DNA of 64,000 bases. It comes from Candidatus Saccharimonadota bacterium. GTDB taxonomy: Bacteria; Patescibacteriota; Saccharimonadia; Saccharimonadales; Saccharimonadaceae. Of the stretch, positions 1 to 7,838 are shown piece by piece (position 1 is the stretch's first letter; the number at the start of each line of letters is the position of its first letter). A program made the position numbers and the translations under genes. Location of the stretch: NCBI GenBank assembly GCA_017545595.1, contig JAFWLO010000012.1:62001-126000 (forward strand), in the 5' to 3' direction. A model generated the notes under the pieces. It was not told the origin of the DNA and did not search any database. It worked only from the letters and a program-made list of their open reading frames with translations.

Positions 1-102
1 CTCGGATATGAGGTTGTTAAACTGCATAGAATCGAATTTGGAAATTATAAACTGGAAAAACTCAAACCTGGGGAAATTATTGAGGTTTCTGGGGAGAATT
101 AG
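1..102 (+). CDS. RsuA/RluB-family pseudouridine synthase, C-terminal end (partial)
   Basis: The open frame enters from the left edge and ends with TAG at 100-102. Its last 33 residues have the tail typical of RsuA/RluB/RluF rRNA pseudouridine synthases: a GYEV segment, a Leu-x-Arg-Ile strand, a Gly-x-x-x-Leu turn and a Leu-x-Pro-Gly-Glu segment. Enzymes of this family isomerise uridine in rRNA. The catalytic domain is outside the window, so the exact member cannot be named. Confidence 0.65.
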   Translation, partial: LGYEVVKLHRIEFGNYKLEKLKPGEIIEVSGEN

Positions 103-185
103 ACTCCGCAGAGTAAAACGAAGGTTAGAGCTTTGATTTTTAACAACATAAGCTCAAATTTAATGTTTTTCTTAGAAAAATGTGT

Positions 186-197
186 TAAAATATATTC
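186..197 (+). promoter_or_regulatory. ftsA extended -10 promoter, leaderless type
   Basis: TG-T-TAAAAT has its hexamer at 186-191, and 6 bases separate it from the ATG at 198. RNA polymerase normally starts 6-8 bases after the -10 box, so the transcript should begin at or next to the AUG. No Shine-Dalgarno sequence is present. Confidence 0.6.
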
Positions 198-1526
198 ATG
201 AGCTTTATGAAGTCAGAAAAATCCTCGAAAAGCTCTAAAAAATCTGAGCTTTTTAAGACGATTTTAGCCCTTGATATTGGGACTGATTTTGTGCGTGCTG
301 TTTTAGCTGCACCGGTCGAGACCGAGAACGGGAAGAAATCTCGCGGAGGACTTACGGACGGCAACATGAAGATTTTGGCTTTTTCTAAAGTTCGTCAACT
401 TCCTGGAAATATGTCGAGAGGGGCGATTGCGAATATCAACGGAGTGATAAAAACCTGCGAAGAAGCGGTTTCTGAGATTGAGAAGAAATCTGGACGAAGC
501 GCAAAAAACGTTGTGGTTGGTATTTCTGGAGAGCACGCGAAGGGCGAAGTGACGACTATTCGGTATAGGCGAGATTCGCCAAATAAGACCATTACTAGCG
601 GAGAACTTGATGAACTGATGTCGAAAATCGAGACGAGGGCCGAGAAAAAGGTTAAAAACGAGATCTTGATGGAAATGGACAGTCCCGACGTCGAGTTGTC
701 GCTGGTTAATTCTGCGCTTGTTTCCCTGTCAATTGACGGGTACAAAATCAATAATCCGGTCGGTTTTAGAGGGGCGGAAGTGTTGATAGAATATTACACC
801 GCGTTTGCGCCGACGATTTCCGTCTCTGCGATTGAAAAAGTCTGTGTCGAGCTCGAACTCGAACTTCTTGCGGTCGCAGTTAATCCGTTTGCCGTTTGTC
901 GAGCTATTCTAGGAGATGAAATTGATGCGGATTTTTCTGCGGTTCTGGTTGACATTGGGGGCGGGACGACAGATATTGGAGTGATTGACGCTGGGGAAAT
1001 CTGCGGAACGAAGAGTCTGAACCTTGCGGGAATAGATTTTACGCATCAAATCGCAAATCTGCTCGGAGTGAGGCCGATTACTGCTGAAAAATACAAAATT
1101 AACCTAGAAAACGAAGATATTCTCTCCGACTCGGTTATCTCTAAAACCATGGGGGCGTCGAGGCAATCGCTTTCGATATGGCTCGCGGGGCTTTCGATTG
1201 CGCTCGAAGATTTTAGAAACGTTTCGAGGCTCCCGGAAGACATTTTTATTTCTGGAGGAAGCTCAAAATTCATTCCGCTCGAGGAAGCGCTCGCAACTTC
1301 GGATTGGTTCGGAGATTTATGCTTCGAAAAACGCCCAGTTATTCATCTTATAGATATTTTTAACCTCCCCAACTTCACATTTTCGGAAAATGAGGAGGAA
1401 AACATGGGGCTTGATGAAGGATTTTTGACGGCGCTCGGGCTAGTTAGGGTTGCGGTCGACACCGTGCTCGTTTCTCCCGAGAGTCATGGGCTTAAAGCTA
1501 AGATTTCTAGATTGCTCTCACACTAA
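198..1526 (+). CDS. ftsA: Cell division protein FtsA
   Basis: Actin-fold ATPase that tethers FtsZ polymers to the membrane at the division site. The phosphate 1 loop LALDIGTDFVRA lies near residue 25, the SHS2 (1C) region with VVVGISGEHAKG near residues 90-125, the phosphate 2 loop VDIGGGTTDIG near residue 250 and the adenosine motif ISGGSSKF near residue 350. At 442 residues it has normal FtsA length, and the C-terminal GLKAKISRLL could be the short amphipathic membrane helix. The start is chosen because an extended -10 lies exactly 6 bases upstream; a second ATG three codons on is also possible. ftsZ does not follow, and a terminator comes directly after the gene, so it is probably transcribed alone. 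PilM is the main alternative, but the SHS2 insertion favours FtsA. Confidence 0.85.
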   Translation: MSFMKSEKSSKSSKKSELFKTILALDIGTDFVRAVLAAPVETENGKKSRGGLTDGNMKILAFSKVRQLPGNMSRGAIANINGVIKTCEEAVSEIEKKSGRSAKNVVVGISGEHAKGEVTTIRYRRDSPNKTITSGELDELMSKIETRAEKKVKNEILMEMDSPDVELSLVNSALVSLSIDGYKINNPVGFRGAEVLIEYYTAFAPTISVSAIEKVCVELELELLAVAVNPFAVCRAILGDEIDADFSAVLVDIGGGTTDIGVIDAGEICGTKSLNLAGIDFTHQIANLLGVRPITAEKYKINLENEDILSDSVISKTMGASRQSLSIWLAGLSIALEDFRNVSRLPEDIFISGGSSKFIPLEEALATSDWFGDLCFEKRPVIHLIDIFNLPNFTFSENEEENMGLDEGFLTALGLVRVAVDTVLVSPESHGLKAKISRLLSH

Positions 1527-1529
1527 AAT

Positions 1530-1551
1530 CGGCTCACAGGGAGCCGTTTTT
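1530..1551 (+). terminator. ftsA terminator
   Basis: CGGCTC and GAGCCG form a 6-bp stem with a short loop, followed by a T run. It ends 25 bases after the ftsA stop. The reverse strand also ends in a short T run, so it may serve alaS too. Confidence 0.7.
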
Positions 1552-1631
1552 AGGGATGTTTGGAATTTGACGATTCTTAGGCGAGATTTAGAGTAGAAAG
1601 ATTCTTGAGCGACAACATATCTCTGTTAAAA

Positions 1632-3527
1632 CTACTCGAGAACAGCTTTTATGCGTCGAACGCCAGCGGAGGAGGATTCTTCTTTTTTGATTTTAAATTT
1701 CCCAAGAACGCCGGTGTGTTCGACGTGCGGACCGCCACAAACTTCGCGAGAAACAGGGGCGGATTCATCGCCAATTGTGTAAACTTTTAGAGTTTCGGGG
1801 TATTTTTCCCAGAACTGACCGTGGGCTTTCAAAACGTTTTTTGCGTATTCTTTATCATATTCAGCAAAAACAACGGGCAAATCAGCAGAAATCCACTCGT
1901 TGACCTGATTCTCTACGGTTTTTAATTCTTCGGCAGACATTTTATGGTCGAGATTGAAATCAAAACGAAGACGATCGGAGGTTATGTTCGAGCCTTTTTG
2001 AACAATGTCGGGAGAGATATGCTTTTGGAGGGCAGCGAGGAGGAGGTGGGTCGAGGTATGATATTTTGTTGTCATCTCACCATGATCCTCGAGACCACCT
2101 TTAAACATCCCTTTTGAAGCGGTCTTGGAGCGGTCACGTTGCTGTTTTAGGGCTTCTTCAAATTCTTCGCGCCAGTTCGAAGAGAGCTCAATTCCCTCGC
2201 GGTAGGCTTCTTCGACGGAAATTTCCATTGGGAAGCCGTAAGTGTCTTGGAGTTTAAAAATGTCGTAGCCTGACAAAGTAGTTGCTCGCTTGCGGTCGAC
2301 ACTTTTCGCCATTTTTTTCAATTCTCTGAGGCCTTTATTTAGCGTCTGGCGGAAGGCTTTTTCTTCTTTTTCGAGAACCTCAAGTGCGGACTCGCGAGAG
2401 GTCAGGACGGAATCGGGGAGGGAGAGATATTCTTTTTCTATGGTAGAAATAGTCTCTCGAAGGAAGTTTTGGGCAATTCCGAGGTCGAGAGCCTTCAAGA
2501 CGGCTCGACGAATTAGACGACGGAGAGCGTAACCCTGAGTCTTGTTCGAAGGGGTGAGCCCCTGGGCGGAGAGAAGGTAAGCCCCGCGGAGATGGTCGGC
2601 AATAATACGCATTTCGTCGGTGTTGTTTTCGTAGGACTTTCCAGAGAGGGATTCGAGTTTTTCGATAATCGGTTTCATCAGGGATATTTTGAACACATCG
2701 AAACTACCCATCGAAGCCGCCGCGAGACGCTCAAGGCCGCCACCAAAATCGACATTTTTCTTTTCTAGCTCAGAGAAGGAACCGTCAGGATTACGGCGAT
2801 ACTGCATGAAGACCTGATTCCCTATCTCCATAAAACGAGCGCCGTCTGAGGCAGGGTGGGACTTTCCGTATTTTTCGACATCTTGTTTATCTTCTCCGAA
2901 ATCATAAAAGACTTCGGAATCGGGGCCGCAAGGGTCGCCGATTGGGGTCGTTTCGATTCCGCCACCACGAGACCACCAGTTTTCCTTGTCGTCATAGAAG
3001 AAAATGCGCTCGCCGGGATTCAAGCCGCGTTTGTCGCCGTTTTCTGCGGAGCCAATTTCTGCGATTTTTGCGTCGATTCCGGCTTCTCTAAAAACTGTTT
3101 GCCAGATTTTCGCAGCTTCGTCGTCTCGAGGAATTCCGTATTTTTCGTTCCCGATGAAGCAAGTGACGAAGATTTTTTCGGGAGCGAGGCCGATTTCTTT
3201 TGTTAAAAATTCGAAATAATTACGGATTTGCTCTTCTTTGAAATAATCCCCGAGAGACCAGTTTCCGAGCATTTCGAAAACAGTCGTATGACGAGGGTCG
3301 CCGACGTCTTCGATGTCTTGAAGACGGAGACAAGGTTGAGAATCGGTCAAGCGAGAACCATCAGGGTGCTTTTCTCCTAAGAGATAGCGAAGGAGAGGTT
3401 GCATTCCAGAACCGGTAAAGAGGGTCGTCGGGTCGTTCTCGAGAACGAGTGGGGCTGGGGCGATAACCTTGTGGCCCTTTTTCTGTTGAAAATCTAGGTA
3501 TTTTTGACGGATTTCGCTTGCATTCAT
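1632..3527 (-). CDS. alaS: Alanyl-tRNA synthetase, short form
   Basis: Charges tRNA-Ala. The class II catalytic core is at the N terminus (start MNASEIRQKYLDF; then ENDPTTLFTGSGMQPL and the GWEITPI-equivalent ETTPIGDPCGPDSEV). The editing domain carries its four zinc ligands, HTSTH near residue 500 and CGGPH near residue 595. The protein is 631 residues; bacterial AlaRS is usually about 870. It stops just after the editing domain, so the oligomerisation helix and C-Ala (DHHA1) domain are absent. The stop is clean, with no reading-frame remnant downstream. ATG 3527 is preferred over an in-frame start 24 codons upstream because the extra residues do not resemble AlaRS and an extended -10 lies 7 bases before this ATG. 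Confidence 0.92.
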   Translation of the reverse strand: MNASEIRQKYLDFQQKKGHKVIAPAPLVLENDPTTLFTGSGMQPLLRYLLGEKHPDGSRLTDSQPCLRLQDIEDVGDPRHTTVFEMLGNWSLGDYFKEEQIRNYFEFLTKEIGLAPEKIFVTCFIGNEKYGIPRDDEAAKIWQTVFREAGIDAKIAEIGSAENGDKRGLNPGERIFFYDDKENWWSRGGGIETTPIGDPCGPDSEVFYDFGEDKQDVEKYGKSHPASDGARFMEIGNQVFMQYRRNPDGSFSELEKKNVDFGGGLERLAAASMGSFDVFKISLMKPIIEKLESLSGKSYENNTDEMRIIADHLRGAYLLSAQGLTPSNKTQGYALRRLIRRAVLKALDLGIAQNFLRETISTIEKEYLSLPDSVLTSRESALEVLEKEEKAFRQTLNKGLRELKKMAKSVDRKRATTLSGYDIFKLQDTYGFPMEISVEEAYREGIELSSNWREEFEEALKQQRDRSKTASKGMFKGGLEDHGEMTTKYHTSTHLLLAALQKHISPDIVQKGSNITSDRLRFDFNLDHKMSAEELKTVENQVNEWISADLPVVFAEYDKEYAKNVLKAHGQFWEKYPETLKVYTIGDESAPVSREVCGGPHVEHTGVLGKFKIKKEESSSAGVRRIKAVLE

Positions 3528-3534
3528 AGGGATA

Positions 3535-3540
3535 ATTATA
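3535..3540 (-). promoter_or_regulatory. alaS extended -10, leaderless type
   Basis: On the minus strand TG-A-TATAAT lies 7 bases before the alaS ATG. There is no room for a ribosome binding site. Confidence 0.6.
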
Positions 3541-3598
3541 TCATAAACACGAAATTTGGGGATTTTTAAGGTGTTTTGGGGCTTTTTCGGGTTTAGCA

Positions 3599-3627
3599 TT
3601 GACTTTTTAGCTTAAGTGTGCTATAAT
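3599..3627 (+). promoter_or_regulatory. Sigma70-type promoter for the Thr/Ser-rich secreted protein
   Basis: TTGACT (3599-3604) and TATAAT (3622-3627) are 17 bases apart, with TG-C before the -10. A 45-base leader follows, with the Shine-Dalgarno AGGGAGG at 3663-3669. Confidence 0.75.
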
Positions 3628-3678
3628 AAGGGTATAGAGACATTTTGATCTAGTTCTTTTAAAGGGAGGTTTAGCGTT

Positions 3679-4239
3679 ATGAAAAAATTTTTGTCCGCAA
3701 CTATAATACTTTTTCTGGCAATTTTTCTGATTGGAGCGCCGGTTTCGGCGGCATCAACCACGACAAAAAAGGTCGTCACGAAGACTGTCGTTTTGCCTTC
3801 TGGCAAGGTTACGGTCACGACGACTACAACTACGACGACAAAGAAGACGACAACAACGTCCTCAACGTCAAAAACTTCAACTTCAAGCTCTTCAACAAAG
3901 AAAACTTCCAGTTCTAGTTCAACGAAAGTCGCAGGAACGAGTAATATCTCGAAGTTGGCGAGAAAGACCACACCGCAGAAAAAAGTTTACAACAACTTGA
4001 AGACTCTCGATACGCTGGCTGGAAAGAATGGCTGGACAAAGAGAACCTATAAGACGGTTCAATCCGACAAAACTTGGATTGTCGTCCAAGTCACCTATGT
4101 TTCGAAGAATTACACCTTTACGTGGTATCTTTACAGACATAAGTCCGGGCAGTTTTTATACCGCCAAAGCGGAAAAAACCTTACAAAGGCAAGTATCCAG
4201 GCCGTTATAAAAAACCCGAAAAAATACGTCAAGAAATAA
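3679..4239 (+). CDS. Secreted Thr/Ser/Lys-rich protein with a small C-terminal domain
   Basis: No family is recognised. Residues 1-24 form a classic signal peptide (MKK, a hydrophobic core, cleavage near PVSA). Residues 25-90 are almost entirely Thr, Ser and Lys, as in a flexible cell-wall spacer or stalk. Residues 100-186 form a compact, Tyr-, Trp- and Lys-rich domain with the strands TWIVVQVTYV and YTFTWYLYRH. A near-consensus promoter and a strong ribosome binding site predict high expression, and a terminator follows. The low-complexity stretch is repetitive at DNA level (acg/aca triplets), so it may vary in length between strains. A role in the surface or in host contact is inferred only from the composition. 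Confidence 0.7.
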   Translation: MKKFLSATIILFLAIFLIGAPVSAASTTTKKVVTKTVVLPSGKVTVTTTTTTTTKKTTTTSSTSKTSTSSSSTKKTSSSSSTKVAGTSNISKLARKTTPQKKVYNNLKTLDTLAGKNGWTKRTYKTVQSDKTWIVVQVTYVSKNYTFTWYLYRHKSGQFLYRQSGKNLTKASIQAVIKNPKKYVKK

Positions 4240-4267
4240 TTGACGTAAAAAACTCAGGCCCTAACAG

Positions 4268-4318
4268 TCACGGCTTATACTCCATAGCAATTAGCCGATT
4301 GGCTGTTTGACATTTCAT
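4268..4318 (-). CDS. Possible 16-residue peptide with a strong Shine-Dalgarno site
   Basis: ATG at 4318 is preceded by AGGAGG at 4324-4329 with ideal spacing, and the frame runs 16 codons to TGA (MKCQTANRLIAMEYKP). No clear promoter is seen on this strand, and a GC-rich hairpin lies just upstream. It could be a small peptide, part of a short RNA, or chance. Confidence 0.25.
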   Translation of the reverse strand: MKCQTANRLIAMEYKP

Positions 4319-4336
4319 GTTTTCCTCCTTTACACT

Positions 4337-4362
4337 GCCGCCCTCCCAAGAGGGCGGCTTTT
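4337..4362 (+). terminator. Terminator of the Thr/Ser-rich gene
   Basis: GCCGCCCTC and GAGGGCGGC form a perfect 9-bp GC-rich stem with a CCAA loop, followed by TTTT. The reverse strand lacks a T tail. Confidence 0.8.
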
Positions 4363-4443
4363 AATTGTCTTGAAGCTAAAGCTTCTGGGCTTTTAGAAAA
4401 CAAAAACTGATGTTTAGAATAGTATGCTCGGGCGACAGAAGCG

Positions 4444-5628
4444 CTATTTTACAATTCCCCCGCCAAGACAGACATCGCCAGAATAAAATACAATGCTCTG
4501 ACCCGAGGCGGGGACTTTTATTTCTTCTTGGAGGATAACTCTACTTTCCGAGGGAATAAAAATAGCGGGAATAAGTGGAGCGCGGTGACGAATGCGAATT
4601 TTAATCGGGGAAGAAGCTTGTTCGGTTGACTTAGATTCTTGATTATTGTCTAGCTTTTTGTTGTTTCCCTGTTGTTCGGTTTTTTCTATTGCGTCGCGGA
4701 GAAAAATGTTTTCCAGTTCGATTTCTTTCGACCAGAGATTCTTTTCGTTGAGATTATTAGAGACATAGACGATGTTTTTCTCGAGGTCTTTTTTAACGAC
4801 GTAATATGGGAGACCTCCGCCGACATAGAGACCGTGGCGCTGGCCAAGAGTATAAAAAACTGTGCCGTCGTGAGTTCCGAGGACTTTTTCTGTCTCGATT
4901 TCTCGGATTTCTCCTGGTTTTATATCAATGTATTCTCTTAAAAAATCTTTCATGCCAACGTCGCCAACGAAGCAAACGCCCATAGACTCCTTTTTGTAGG
5001 CATTCGAGAGGCCGTTTTCTTTCGCGAAGGCTTTTACCTCGGGCTTTTTCATGTCAGAGAGAGGAAAAATGGTCTTTTTTAGAGCCTCTTTAGAGATGCG
5101 ATAGAGAAAATAGGTTTGATCTTTGTTTTCATCTTTGGCAAGCTTCAAAAGACCGTTTTCGGATTTTGCGTAATGGCCGGTGGCTATAAAATCGGCACCC
5201 CTGGCCAATGCCTCCTCGAAAAAGAGCTTGAATTTTATCTCTTCGTTGCACATAATGTCGGGGTTTGGGGTGCGGCCGGACTTAAACTCAGCAATCATAT
5301 AATCAACGACTTTTTCTTTATAGGCTTTTTCGAAATCAAAAATGAGAAAATCAAGGTCGAGCTTTGTCGCAACACGTTTAGCGTCGGCAAGATCTTCCGC
5401 CCAGGGGCATTTCATTCCGGGGAGGTCCTTAGACCAGTTTTTCATGTAGCATCCAACAACTTTATAACCTGCGTTTTTCAAGAGAATTGCAGAAACTGAA
5501 GAATCTACCCCTCCGGACATTCCGAGAAAGACAGTTTTTTGAGCTTTAGAGGCGCCTGAATTTTCTCGAACGAGGGTTTTTTGAGCAGATGATTCTTGAG
5601 TGGCGGTTTTTGCGCAATTTTTCATCAT
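4444..5628 (-). CDS. mnmA: tRNA-specific 2-thiouridylase MnmA
   Basis: Installs the 2-thio group on wobble uridine 34 of tRNA-Lys, -Glu and -Gln, using sulfur relayed from the cysteine desulfurase encoded just upstream. The PP-loop SGGVDSSV lies near residue 38, and both catalytic cysteines are visible, in MCNEEIKF and MGVCFVGD. Two oddities stand out: about 32 Ser/Ala/Lys-rich residues precede the core, and a Gln/Asn/Lys/Ser-rich insertion of about 25 residues lies in the C-terminal beta barrel. The start ATGATGA overlaps the nifS stop by a few bases, so the two genes are translationally coupled. An internal start closer to the PP-loop cannot be excluded. Confidence 0.9.
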   Translation of the reverse strand: MMKNCAKTATQESSAQKTLVRENSGASKAQKTVFLGMSGGVDSSVSAILLKNAGYKVVGCYMKNWSKDLPGMKCPWAEDLADAKRVATKLDLDFLIFDFEKAYKEKVVDYMIAEFKSGRTPNPDIMCNEEIKFKLFFEEALARGADFIATGHYAKSENGLLKLAKDENKDQTYFLYRISKEALKKTIFPLSDMKKPEVKAFAKENGLSNAYKKESMGVCFVGDVGMKDFLREYIDIKPGEIREIETEKVLGTHDGTVFYTLGQRHGLYVGGGLPYYVVKKDLEKNIVYVSNNLNEKNLWSKEIELENIFLRDAIEKTEQQGNNKKLDNNQESKSTEQASSPIKIRIRHRAPLIPAIFIPSESRVILQEEIKVPASGQSIVFYSGDVCLGGGIVK

Positions 5629-6815
5629 GAGCGAGAAATCCTTTCACATTCGTGATTAACGACTTCGACGAGGGCTTTTCCGGCTTCGCGGACGTTTTCT
5701 TCGGTGTTTAGGACACCGAGGGAAATGCGGAGAGAGCCGGCAATTTCCTCGGGAGAGAGGCCAATCGCGCGGAGAACATGAGAAGGTTTCCCCTTCGAGG
5801 CCGCACAAGCTGCGCCGGTCGAGAGGTATATTTCCCTTTCTTCAAGCTTGTAGATGATTCGCTCGGCATCGAGCCCCGGAAAGCAGAGAGGAAGGAAGTT
5901 TGAGAGCTTCGATTTTTTGTCGCCGAGGAAAAATGGAGGGATTTTCGAGTTTTCTAGCTCGGATTTAAGAATATCGGAGAGTTTTTTGTATTTTTTCGCA
6001 AGAGAGGCGGGATTTTTGAGTTGCTCACAGGCGGCCGCGAAGCCAATTACGCCTGGGATATTTTCTGTTCCGGAGCGAAGGTTTCTCTCTTGACCGCCAC
6101 CAAGGACTAGGGGGTTCAGACGAACGCCGTGACCGACATAGAGGGCGCCGACACCCTTCGGGCCGGAGATTTTAGCGGAATTTAAGGTTAAAAGATCGAC
6201 CCCAAGACGAGAAACGTTTATATCGAGCAGAGCGAGACCTTGAGAGGCGTCAGAATGAAGGAGAAGCTGATGAGGATTTCCGGATTTTAGGCGAGAGAGG
6301 CGTTCTTCTTTCAAGATTTGAGCAATTTCTGAAAGGGGTTGAATAGTCCCAAGTTCGTTATTTGCGAGAGAAACAGAGACCAGTTCGACCTCAGGCGAGA
6401 GTTTTTTCTTGAGGTCGAAGAGGTCGATAAGGCCGGTTTTTGTGACTTTTATAGTATCCCAAGCGTATTTTTTAGCGTTTTCTAGGACGGAAGCGTGTTC
6501 AGTCTCGAGAACGAGGACTTTCGGGGATTTTAAGGTATTTTTAAGGTTTTGTTCGGTTTCGAGATTATCCGGTGCGACAGCGGTGAAGGCAAGAGCGTTC
6601 GCTTCGGTCGCGCCGGAGGTGATTACCAGATCGTTCCCCTTTGCGCCTACGAGGTTTGCGATGGTTTGTTTTGCGGACTCGTAATCTTCTCTGACTCGTT
6701 TTGCAGAAAGATAAGGTGCAGAAGGATTAAAAAACTTCTCGGAAAAATACGGAAGCATTCTTTCGAGAACCTTTTTAGAAACAGGGGTGGCGGAAGCATG
6801 ATCGAGATAAATCAT
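5625..6815 (-). CDS. Cysteine desulfurase (NifS/IscS family)
   Basis: PLP enzyme that takes sulfur from cysteine and passes it on as a persulfide, here most likely to MnmA for tRNA thiolation. It starts MIYLDHASATP. The PLP lysine is in NSAKISGPKGVGALYV near residue 215; the usual His before this Lys (SAHK) is replaced by Ala. The persulfide cysteine is in STGAACAASKGKPSHVL near residue 340. It is 396 residues, normal for the family. The gene overlaps mnmA and has an extended -10 six bases before its ATG, so the pair should be a leaderless two-gene operon. Confidence 0.9.
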   Translation of the reverse strand: MIYLDHASATPVSKKVLERMLPYFSEKFFNPSAPYLSAKRVREDYESAKQTIANLVGAKGNDLVITSGATEANALAFTAVAPDNLETEQNLKNTLKSPKVLVLETEHASVLENAKKYAWDTIKVTKTGLIDLFDLKKKLSPEVELVSVSLANNELGTIQPLSEIAQILKEERLSRLKSGNPHQLLLHSDASQGLALLDINVSRLGVDLLTLNSAKISGPKGVGALYVGHGVRLNPLVLGGGQERNLRSGTENIPGVIGFAAACEQLKNPASLAKKYKKLSDILKSELENSKIPPFFLGDKKSKLSNFLPLCFPGLDAERIIYKLEEREIYLSTGAACAASKGKPSHVLRAIGLSPEEIAGSLRISLGVLNTEENVREAGKALVEVVNHECERISRS

Positions 6816-6821
6816 AAAAAT

Positions 6822-6827
6822 ATTATA
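6822..6827 (-). promoter_or_regulatory. nifS-mnmA extended -10, leaderless type
   Basis: TG-A-TATAAT on the minus strand lies 6 bases before the nifS ATG. No Shine-Dalgarno sequence is present. Confidence 0.65.
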
Positions 6828-6854
6828 TCATATTTTCGGGATTTTGCACAGAGG

Positions 6855-7325
6855 CTAATTCTCCGAGGGAGAGGCAGATTCGGGGGCGGTTTCTTCGGAC
6901 TGGGAGCCTAGCGGGAGAAAAACGGATTCCTTTTCGTCGGAATGGTTTTTGACGGAAAAGGACTTATTCTCGCGGTCTAGGTTGAAGTCGAAAGAATCGT
7001 TTAGTTCGTAGAACCATTTTGTATTAACAGAGAGAACGTCGCCTTTTAAAGTCCAAGTCATGTCGTAATAATTGTTTTTATTCGTCGTAATTTCGCCGGT
7101 CCCGTCAGGTCTAAAAACCCAAATAACAGAGGGAGAGCCTTGTTTTTCCCAGGATTCAACCTCAGCCAAAAAGCTCGCGTCGGGAACAATGACTTTTTCT
7201 TGGGGCTTTTTAAGAATGAAATAATAAACAAGAACGCCAGCAACAGAAAGAATAAGGACAGAAACAATCGCTATAATAAGAGGTTTTTTAGACTTTTTAT
7301 TAGAGAGAGATTGTTTTTCCTTCAT
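6855..7325 (-). CDS. Single-pass membrane protein of unknown function
   Basis: 156 residues: a Lys-rich cytoplasmic start, one membrane segment (about residues 15-37, LIIAIVSVLILSVAGVLVYY), then an external domain with a WVFRPDGTGEITT strand and a MTWTLKGDVLSV strand. This pattern recalls small lipocalin-like beta barrels that report residual fold rather than catalysis. The C terminus is Glu/Ser/Pro-rich. The start is fixed by an extended -10 six bases upstream. The function is not recognised. Confidence 0.7.
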   Translation of the reverse strand: MKEKQSLSNKKSKKPLIIAIVSVLILSVAGVLVYYFILKKPQEKVIVPDASFLAEVESWEKQGSPSVIWVFRPDGTGEITTNKNNYYDMTWTLKGDVLSVNTKWFYELNDSFDFNLDRENKSFSVKNHSDEKESVFLPLGSQSEETAPESASPSEN

Positions 7326-7331
7326 GCTTAA

Positions 7332-7337
7332 ATTATA
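7332..7337 (-). promoter_or_regulatory. Extended -10 of the 7325 gene, leaderless type
   Basis: TG-C-TATAAT on the minus strand lies exactly 6 bases before the ATG at 7325. Confidence 0.65.
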
Positions 7338-7344
7338 GCATGAG

Positions 7345-7692
7345 TTAGATTAAATACAATTGAGATTTGATGAGTTCAAGATATTTTTTGGTGGCTATAC
7401 GGAAGTTGTTTAGTTCGGCGCCTTCGAGTTTGACGTAAGGAGCGTTGTTTGCCATTTTATAGACGCCGTTCGGGCGAACTTCGTAGCGGATTGTAAGCTG
7501 ATGCTCGACGCCCAGTTCGGTCCATGATTCGTGCCAAATCCAGAGGTTTTTTCGGTGTTCAAAAAATTCACGCTGATGACCGGCGGGGATAGGACCGAAA
7601 ATCGTTCTTCCCAGCTCAGATTCGGCGTTTATAATGTCCTCGATTGTTCGAGGAGCTGGTTTTTTCTTTTCTAGGCGACGGAAGAACGACAT
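7345..7692 (-). CDS. Small conserved-looking protein of unknown function
   Basis: 115 residues, no signal peptide or membrane segment. A charged N terminus is followed by a Trp-rich middle (NLWIWHESWTELG) and strands with an RYEVRPNGVYKM motif. The reading frame and composition look like a real soluble protein. It follows tatD and a short overlapping frame on the same strand, so it may be co-transcribed with them. No function is recognised. Confidence 0.6.
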   Translation of the reverse strand: MSFFRRLEKKKPAPRTIEDIINAESELGRTIFGPIPAGHQREFFEHRKNLWIWHESWTELGVEHQLTIRYEVRPNGVYKMANNAPYVKLEGAELNNFRIATKKYLELIKSQLYLI

Positions 7693-7838
7693 CTTTCTAT
7701 CTCCTCGGCGATGGAGTTTAGCTCGTTATAAACTTCTAAATCTTCGTTCTCGGTCGCAGAAAAATTGTTCGCAGCAAAAGCAAGCTCGCTAGGATTGTTC
7801 GAGTTTGGGATTTGGAAGGTTAAAGATTTTGAGAACAT
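7671..7838 (-). CDS. Possible short protein bridging tatD and the next gene
   Basis: 55 codons from ATG 7838 (MFSKSLTFQIPNS) to a stop at 7671. It overlaps the tatD 3' end by 50 bases and the next gene's start by 22 bases, forming a chain of overlaps on one strand. The C-terminal half is acidic and helical in look. An earlier in-frame start at 7880 would lengthen the overlap with tatD. The overlaps are consistent with translational coupling but do not prove coding. Confidence 0.4.
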   Translation of the reverse strand: MFSKSLTFQIPNSNNPSELAFAANNFSATENEDLEVYNELNSIAEEIERCRSSVA

